Under the pieces are notes generated by a model, which was not told the DNA's origin, did not search any database, and was given only the letters and a program-made list of their open reading frames with translations. A program made the translations under genes and the position numbers. From contig JAODUO010000491.1 of assembly GCA_025642075.2 (NCBI GenBank), positions 1 to 64,000 on the forward strand: 64,000 bases of DNA, written 5' to 3'. The stretch's first letter is position 1; each line of letters starts with the position of its first letter. The stretch is from Ridgeia piscesae (lineage: Eukaryota; Annelida; Polychaeta; Sabellida; Siboglinidae). Of this stretch, positions 56,340 to 64,000 are shown in pieces.

Positions 56340-58095
56340 TCGCACCCACACCCTATCTCACCCACCCCCTATGTCACTCACACCCATCTCACTCACCCTA
56401 TCTCACTCACCCTATCTCACTCATACCCATCTCACTCACCCTATCTCACTCGCACGCTATCTCACTCGCACCCTATCTCACTCACACCCATCTCACTCAC
56501 CCTATCTCACCCACACACTATCTCACCCACACCCTATCTCGCCCACATCCTATCTCACCCACACCCTCTCTCACTCACACCCTATCTCACTCACACACTA
56601 TCTCACTCACACCCTATCTCACTCACACCCTATCTCACTCGCACTCTATCTCTCCCACACACTATCTCACCCACACCCTATCTCACTCACACCTATCTCA
56701 CCCACACCCTATCTCACCCACATTCTATCTCACCCACACCCTATCTCACTCACACCTATCTCACTCACCCTATCTCACCCACATTCTATCTCACCCACAC
56801 CCTCTCTCACTCACACCCTATCTCGCCCACACCCTATCTCACCCACATCCTATCTCACCCACCCCTTATATCACACACCTATCTCCTCACACCCTATCTC
56901 ACTCACACCTATCTCACTCACAACCTATCTCACCCACTCTATCTCACCCACACCCTATCTCACTCACACCTATCTCACTCACACCCTATCTCACCCACAT
57001 TCTATCTCACCCACACCCTATCTCACTCACACCTATCTCACCCACACCCTATCTCACCAACACCCTATCTCACGCACACCCTCTCTCACTCACACCCTAT
57101 CTCACCCACACCTATCTCACCCCCTATCTCACTCACACCTATCTCACTCACCCTATCTCACTCACACCTATCTCACTCACAACCTATCTCACTCACCCTA
57201 TCTCACTCACACCTATCTCACTCACACCCTATCTCACTCACACCCTATCTCACTCCACCCTATCTCACCCACACCCTATCTCACCCAACCCTTCTCACTC
57301 CACCTATCTCACCACCCTATCTCACTCCACCCTATCTCCTCACCCTATTCACCACCTATCTCACCCACACCCTATCTCACCCACACCCTATCCCCCACTC
57401 ATCTCACCACACCCTATCTCCACCACACCCTATCTCACTCACACCCTATCTCACCCACACCCTATCTCACCCACCCTATCTCACCACACCCTATCTCACC
57501 CACACCCTATCTCACCCACTACCCTCTCTCACTCACACCCTATCTCACTCACACCTATCTCACTCACACCCTATCTCACCCACCCTATCTCACTCACACC
57601 CTATCTCACTCCACCCTTCTCACCCCACCACCCTATCTCACCACACCCTATCTCACTCACACCCTATCTCACTCACTACCTCACCCTATCTCCTCCACCC
57701 TATCTCACCCACACCCTATCTCACCCTATCTCACTCACACCCTATCTCGCCCACACCCTATCTCACCCACACCCTATCTCACTCACACCCTATCTCACTC
57801 ACACCCTATCTCACCCTGTCTCACTCTCACCCTATCTCACTCTCACTCTAACTCACTCACACCCTATCTCACCTACTCTCACATCCTATCTCAGCATCTA
57901 GCGCAGACACCCTATCACCATGTCACCCTATTGCCAGGCACCCCATCAGCCTGTCACCATATTCCCCCAGACACCCTATTGCCTGGACACCCTATCTCAC
58001 TCACCCTATCTCACTCTATCTCACTCACTTCCACCCATCTCACTCAGACCCTCTCTCACTCTCACCCTCTCTTACTCTCACCCTATCTCACTCAC
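56340..58095. repeat. CCCTATCTCACTCACA-type array before the 58-kb exon
   Basis: About 1.75 kb of ctatctcacccacacc and ctatctcactcacacc units, irregular near 57270-57700. Towards its right end it carries the same longer segment (caccatgtcaccctattgcc, aggcaccccatcagcctgtc) as the array at 36300-37040. Confidence 0.95.
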
Positions 58096-58117
58096 TATCG
58101 CCATCGTCCGTCTACAG

Positions 58118-58350
58118 CGCACCTTCGCCCTCGACCCGTCCGAGGTGGCCGCTGGACGCATCCTCGGCGAGCCGGCGATGGAGAGTCTCAGTCGCCGCGA
58201 CCGGGGCCTGCTCGGCACGACGCCGCTCTAAAGGCCGACTACGGCCTCGCAGCACAATGGCTGCTGGTCGTCTTGAGAGATGGCCCGACAGAGGACAACA
58301 GCGTGCCGCGGGTCGACGTCATTACATGGCTGGTGAAAGCTCAAATACAG
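58118..58350 (+). CDS. Exon of a second gene, helical protein, frame conflict
   Basis: Acceptor ccatcgtccgtctacag, donor aaatacag, gtggga. GC-rich and CpG-rich. From the acceptor, phase 0 reads RTFALDPSEVAAGRILGEPA then MESLSRRDRGLLGTT and a stop near 58231. The second half reads AALKADYGLAAQWLLVVLRD then GPTEDNSVPRVDVITWLVKA and QIQ in another frame, ending in phase 0. Length is 233, one short of a multiple of three, as expected if one base is missing near 58200-58235. It may be an assembly error or a real lesion. The second half joins well to the next exon. Family not recognised; the composition suggests helical repeats. Confidence 0.6.
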
Positions 58351-58367
58351 GTGGGATATGTAACAGC

Positions 58368-58925
58368 TCCGTCCGTCCGTCCGTCCGTCCGTCCGTCCGT
58401 CCGTCCGTCCGTCCGTCCGTCCGTCCGTCCGTCCGTCCGTCCGTCCGTCCGTCCGTCCGTCCGTCCGTCCGTCCGTCCGTCCGTCCGTCCGTCCTCCGTC
58501 CGTCCGTCCGTCCGTCCCCGTCCGTCCGTCCGTCCGTCCGTCCGTCCGTCCGTCCGTCCGTCCGTCCGTCCGTCCGTCCGTCCGTCCGTCCGTCCGTCCG
58601 TCCGTCCGTCCGTCCGTCCGTCCGTCCGTCCGTCCGTCCGTCCGTCCGTCCGTCCGTCCGTCCGTCCGTCCGTCCGTCCGTCCGTCCGTCCGTCCGTCCG
58701 TCCGTCCGTCCGTCCGTCCGTCCGTCCGTCCGTCCGTCCGTCCGTCCGTCCGTCCGTCCGTCCGTCCGTCCGTCCGTCCGTCCGTCCGTCCGTCCGTCCG
58801 TCCGTCCGTCCGTCCCGTCCGTCCGTCCGTCCGTCCGTCGTCCGTCCGTCCGTCCGTCCGTCCGTCCGTCCGTCCGTCCGTCCGTCCGTCCGTCCGTCCG
58901 TCCGTCCGTCCGTCCGTCCGTCCGT
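58368..58925. repeat. (CCGT)n tetranucleotide array
   Basis: About 555 bases, near 139 units of ccgt with four short slips, beginning 18 bases after the donor of the exon at 58118-58350. It ends in ccctccctccc. The long Arg/Pro/Ser/Val and Thr/Asp/Gly/Arg frames are repeat artefacts. Confidence 0.97.
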
Positions 58926-59132
58926 GTTCCTCCCTCCCTCCCATCCATGCCATCCATGCATCCATTCATCCATGCGTCTGTGGTCCGATGTGAATCCACT
59001 ATGTCATCCTGCATAAAAATATCTTTCGAAGATTTATCGTAACGGTACACACGTGTATTTACGTGCTTTGTTTTCTATGCTGTACGTATACTAAGAGTTT
59101 GTTATGTAACATCTAAATGTGTTTCTGTACAG

Positions 59133-59181
59133 ATAGGTGATTTCCCGAAAGCAGTGGAAATGGTCGAAAAGGCATTCGACA
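59133..59181 (+). CDS. Next exon of the 58-kb gene
   Basis: Acceptor gtgtttctgtacag, donor gtaagt. It continues in phase 0 from the exon at 58350 as IGDFPKAVEMVEKAFD plus one base. A GDF-KAVEMVEKAF run is typical of one helix pair of a TPR-like or HAT-like repeat. Further exons were not found before 64 kb. Confidence 0.65.
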
Positions 59182-60600
59182 GTAAGTATTAACTATCACA
59201 GTCTGGGTGGTGTCCTTTTTCTAGCAAACGTCTTGAAATTAATAGTTATTCTACTACATTACAAAACTTCATGTGAGGAGGAACATACTAATATAGACAG
59301 GCCATATCTGATGTGAAATGGTGCAGGCAGCTAAGCACTAGGCACTATATAATTATTACTTTAGTGATGTATAATATGGACCTATCGACCATTTCTATCG
59401 GCTGGATCAGTACTTATCTGGGATGCCTGAAAATAGTCGTAACTAGATAGAACGACATCAACAAATTTATTCCCGGTTAAAGGAGCATAAACTATTTATT
59501 AACTGAGAAGAAACGATCAGAGTCCACGTGATCTCATTGTTCGCGTCAACGAGCGTTATTGTTACCATGGCAACGCATTGTCTTTTTGTAATCTAATATT
59601 TTGATAAAACAGTTAGCAGGTTTCCGAACACAGTCACAGATGGTAGCAAATGTCCAGTTTTCTGTCAGCGCCGGAAGTTTTGATCTGCGCATGCGTTTCT
59701 TGATAGACTTGATAGACTTGTCTTGTCTACGCAAACTGGCAGCGGTATCAGGCTACCAGCAACGGACTTCTCGCTTGACGTCGGTTGGTCGGCGCGTATT
59801 CGACTGAATGTTCGTTTAGTGCAGTCCGGTCGAAGCGAACGCTTGTTGGTCACCGCTGACGGACATGTATTGTTCCGGCGCACGCGTGTTGTGTTGTGAC
59901 GAGAGCGAGTGACGTTTCGCGCGACGAGCGTCGGTCCGTGAACGCGTCTAGCCGTGTGTACCGACGAGGTACGATCGCAGTTCGTGGGTCGTTGATAGTT
60001 GTCCTCACTGGTCGATCGCCACGTTGACTTCCGGCTTGCTCCGAAAACAAAACTGGACATTGAACGAGCGATCAAACATTCACAGCCGTAATAAATTAAA
60101 AATATAGTCTCACTGAAATTAACAACATAGGCCCAACTATCCACTGCAGTCGTCACTATCTGGATGTGTGCGACCCCCCCAGTGACAATCTCTCTGGTTG
60201 CCACCCCACCCCCGACCCCGGGACGTTTCCTTTACGTTTAACAAGATATTTTCGTGACGTCTACTGCTGTCACCTATGGAAAATTACGCCCCCCCCCATC
60301 CGAGTCTCCCCGGATAACCCCGCCGCGGAACCCAGGACGTTCTCCTACTCATAGCTATAAATTATGGTCGGACAATTATTATAAAACCTTACTTTTTACA
60401 AGACAACTCGTCGGAGCAGGTTCGTCGGCGTTATCGCAGCAATTTCGTCGGCGAACGGGACGGACACGTGAGGCACCTGGAATTCAAAGATAACCGATAA
60501 TTATGTTGTTTATATTTTAACGTTGAGGCAGTACACAAAGATAATACCGAAACCGAAAAGAGGGAATAAATGTCAATACTTCAACAAAGTACGAGAAAAT
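59182..60600. other. Intron or intergenic DNA, CpG-rich from 59750
   Basis: 59750-60060 and 60200-60500 are rich in CG dinucleotides compared with the rest of the window (gcgcgacgagcgtcggtccg). This suits a CpG-island-like promoter region. No clear exon. Confidence 0.4.
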
Positions 60601-60605
60601 CTTAC

Positions 60606-60924
60606 CTCGGAATGTGGATGCGCCGACCGTGGAGTACTGCGTCAACGGCTGCACTCCACACTCCTGCAGTGCCTTCACGTGTCCCTCCCTCCTCGGTAGA
60701 CAGGCATTGGCTGACATCAAAGGGGTCGTAGCGAATCGCCCGGTTTGGCGGTAGCGATGTCGTAGCCTGTGCCGTCCTGTCGCCAGCGTACGAAGTGTTC
60801 TGACACCGTGAACAGTTGTTGGTATCGCTTCTTCGGTGTCATTCTCGATACGTCTTTTGCCTTTGGCTGTTGCGATTGGTGTGAAATTCTTAACCGCCAA
60901 CTCGTTGTTACCTTGACGTTTCAT
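60606..60924 (-). CDS. Possible minus-strand first exon
   Basis: The ATG at 60924 overlaps a CRE-like TGACGTCATG. The frame reads MKRQGNNELAVKNFTPIATA, then KGKRRIENDTEEAIPTTVHG, SANACLPRREGHVKALQECG and QPLTQYSTVGASTFR, followed by a donor ccgag, gtaagatt at 60605. A CCAAT-type sequence (attggcttaag) lies 30-40 bases upstream of the ATG. 106 codons plus one base. No family recognised. It fits a promoter-proximal coding exon, but nothing outside the frame, donor and CpG context supports it. Confidence 0.3.
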
Positions 60925-61080
60925 GACGTCAACAATCGGTTAGACGGAGCTTAAGCCAATCATCGCGTTGCATAACTCCCGCGGTTTTAGAAACGAGGAT
61001 ATTACGTTATGCGTTATATCGCGTGACGTACGACGTGCTATTGTAAAAATGCAAGCAAAGGTCTTTCGGTACAATTATTC

Positions 61081-61925
<845 letters not shown>

Positions 61926-62004
61926 GTGTGTAATGTAATGTAATGTAATGTAATGTAATGTAATGTAATGTAATGTAATGTAATGTAATATATAAATATG
62001 TGTG

Positions 62005-62052
<48 letters not shown>

Positions 62053-62055
62053 TGT
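61926..62055. repeat. (TAATG)n followed by (TGCG)n
   Basis: About 12 units of taatg to 61988, a short tatataaatatg spacer, then about 13 units of gtgc/tgcg. Two unrelated microsatellites lie side by side. Confidence 0.95.
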
Positions 62056-62219
62056 GTGTCAAGGACGGGAAACTCGAGCGGTCACAGTTCACAATTCGTC
62101 TTTATTGCATGTACGAAGAACAAGGAAACAAAACAAAACCCTGCAACAACCACAAATCACAGTGAGCACAGGCATCATTACATACAGTACAATATACAAC
62201 AATATAATGAAAGAAGACT

Positions 62220-62256
62220 CAACTCTGCACACACTACTTAAGTGTGTGCAGAGTTG
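62220..62256. repeat. Perfect 16-base hairpin
   Basis: Arms caactctgcacacact and agtgtgtgcagagttg are perfect complements around a five-base loop actta. Confidence 0.88.
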
Positions 62257-62269
62257 TAATGGCTATTAC

Positions 62270-62998
62270 ATTCAAAACATAAGAACAAACAACAGAAAGT
62301 TTACAATAAATTATTCTTGTTCAGTCTTCTGAAATACACTACCTCAACAGCTAAGAAAGCTTAGAACAATAAAACAATTTAAAAGTAAGCTAAATGAGTT
62401 ATTACTGATGGAATATGTAACTTAGGCATTTATAAGAATGATTGTACCATAGTTAACTTAGGCATTTATAAGGATTTTGTACCGTAGTAAATTTAGGCAT
62501 TTGTAAGGATTATGTACCGTAGTTATAGTATTCTTTTATTATGTATCAGTATTTTTATTTATTGAGACTTATTTAAGTATTTAGCAACATTCATGATACT
62601 GATGATGTGATAGTAGTAATATTAGTAGTAGTAGTGTTCTAGTAGTAGGTAATGTTATAATATTTTCATTGTTATTGTAATTCACTCGTAATAATATTTT
62701 ATTAGGAATTCTTTTTTGGGTTCACAAACTTCACATATGATTCTGCTGATTAGAATAATTAGAATGTGAATTTAGGCCATTAATTCTATAAAACATGATT
62801 CTGATGATGATATTTATATATCTTTATATTTTAGTTTACTTTTATAATAATTAATATGTCCATAACGTATTATGTTTTGGTAGTCCTCGGTATAAGCCCT
62901 CGGGTGTTTCTAGAGGATCTCCACGGTTACATTTTATATTCATGTTATGTTTGTGAAATTGATTGTATGTTGTGACCGAAATAAAGTTCAATTCAAAC
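62270..62998 (+). mobile_element. Non-LTR retrotransposon 3' end
   Basis: Plus-strand frame NTLPQQLRKLRTIKQFKSKL then NELLL at about 62335-62405 is the usual C-terminus of LINE RTs (WN-LP--LR----FK--L). The 3' UTR includes three units of acttaggcatttataaggat (62418-62526) and ends with gaaataaagttcaattcaa. The rest of the element is missing. Confidence 0.7.
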
Positions 62999-63600
62999 AA
63001 AAGTGCAACAATTAAACCAATATGCCAACACTGGCAATTAACTGAATAAATAACGCAAAACCTACGTATTGAATTAAGTAATTAATTCAGCATGACTTTG
63101 GTGGCAATAATCAAACTCTAAGACAAGTACATACGCACACCCCAAATGGCACATATAATATAGAAATGCACGACTCAATCACGATATATATCTGTCCACA
63201 GTCCGCGTCAGGAACACATGCTTCTACTGCCAAATCATCAGTGCAGCAATCATGCTGAAGGACACAAGTATACTTCTATATTACTCAATAAAACCAGTGA
63301 CATCTATCATAACATAATGTCATCCAAGGGACCCTATTAATGTTCACGTCAACATCGTGCAAATCAGTGCTGACTCCTAGTGACACATATATCACTACTT
63401 CACTAGCATTTAACCAAAATAGCACTCAAGACTATAACTTGAATTAAATACATTATACAACGTTTTGTCGCTTCTCCCATAGAACAACAATCTCAGTGTT
63501 ACAATTACACTGTACTGTACAGTTCGATATAAATGGCAACCATAATGGTTAGCTGGGGCTTGAATTAGCTACAAACTCACATCAGTGGATTTTACCCGTG
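62999..63600. other. Region without recognisable genes
   Basis: Nothing recognised until the Gypsy RT start. Confidence 0.5.
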
Positions 63601-63619
63601 AGACTGCCGTGATCTACTC

Positions 63620-64000
63620 GATGGGAAATTACTCTACCAGAACTCAATAACATGGTTGAGTCAGGAGTGATCAGATCTGTGACAGAACCAACGGATTGGT
63701 GCGCTGCGATGGTTCCGGTCATCAAGAAAACCGGAGCTGTGCGTATCTGCGTCGACTTGAAGCAACTGAATGCAGCAGTTCGACGTGAACACCATATGCT
63801 TCCTTCGTTGGAAGATATAGCGCCTAAACTTGCCGTGTCGAAAGTGTTCTCGACTCTAGACGCTGCAAGCGGGTTTTGGCAAAGGCAGCCAATTGTTGAC
63901 TACCTTCATAACACCATTAAATTTTGGACGTTATGGCATTTGCAGATTGCCATTTGAAATTTCCTCCGCCAACGAGATATTCCACCGCAAGATGTCGACA
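63620..64000 (+). pseudogene. Ty3/Gypsy retrotransposon RT, partial and frameshifted
   Basis: Reads MVESGVIRSVTEPTDWCAAM, then VPVIKKTGAVRICVDLKQLN, REHHMLPSLEDIAPKLA and VFSTLDAASGFWQ, the fingers and motif A of a Ty3/Gypsy RT with the first catalytic Asp. After SGFWQ the frame is lost at about 63890, and the continuation, RYGICRLPFEISSANEIFHR, is in another frame to the end of the window. The RVCVDL motif has Leu-Lys where YR is usual. The copy runs off the window. At least one frameshift makes it inactive as read. Confidence 0.85.

Noticed and set aside
58228..59050. Thr-Asp-Gly-Arg and Arg-Pro-Ser-Val repeat proteins
   Set aside because: Translations of the CCGT array; the repeat lies in the intron between two exons.

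Overview
This is nuclear DNA from an animal, most likely a marine invertebrate. Short coding exons carry GT-AG introns. Non-LTR, Penelope-like and Ty3/Gypsy retroelement remains, a hAT transposase remnant and tRNA-derived SINEs lie between them. There are no operons or ribosome binding sites. The lineage (mollusc, lancelet or other) cannot be fixed by eye. The dominant feature is tandem repetition: more than twenty micro- and minisatellite arrays with unit lengths from 2 to 57 bases. Most very long reading frames here are artefacts of arrays whose unit length keeps frames open.

Layout. 0-14.8 kb is a transposon graveyard: an endonuclease-domain LINE remnant, a Gypsy integrase-like remnant, three LINE reverse-transcriptase (RT) remnants, two SINEs, a Penelope GIY-YIG remnant and a hAT transposase remnant, with 15-, 20-, 40- and 50-base minisatellites between them. 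At 15.84-16.06 kb, minus strand, lies one clean exon that looks like the first coding exon of mitochondrial L-threonine 3-dehydrogenase. 17.5-22.5 kb holds a decayed coding remnant that runs into an 89-unit 36-base minisatellite, which abuts a 15-unit 42-base array. 23.4-27.5 kb carries a Gypsy RT piece whose own motif has become a minisatellite, and a LINE with another LINE nested in it. 28.9-29.6 kb has two possible minus-strand exons of a zinc-finger protein.

32.29-40.35 kb is the best gene: eight plus-strand, phase-0 exons of a coiled-coil protein, including its C-terminus and stop codon. All five introns over 800 bases contain tandem arrays; the two short introns do not. The first intron carries about 35 copies of a 57-base unit that includes a copy of the real splice donor.

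41-48 kb is AT-rich with a 56-base array and CT-rich satellites. 48.0-56.34 kb is a tandem duplication with a 4,198-base period; a diverged inverted copy of its junction lies at 28.1-28.5 kb. 58.1-59.2 kb has two plus-strand exons of a second gene, the first with a frame conflict, separated by about 555 bases of CCGT repeats. 59.7-61.0 kb is CpG-rich with a possible minus-strand first exon. The window ends with a LINE 3' end and a Gypsy RT start at 63.6-64.0 kb.

Only the coiled-coil gene, the dehydrogenase-like exon and the 58-59 kb exons look like host genes. They do not form a shared pathway that the sequence can show.
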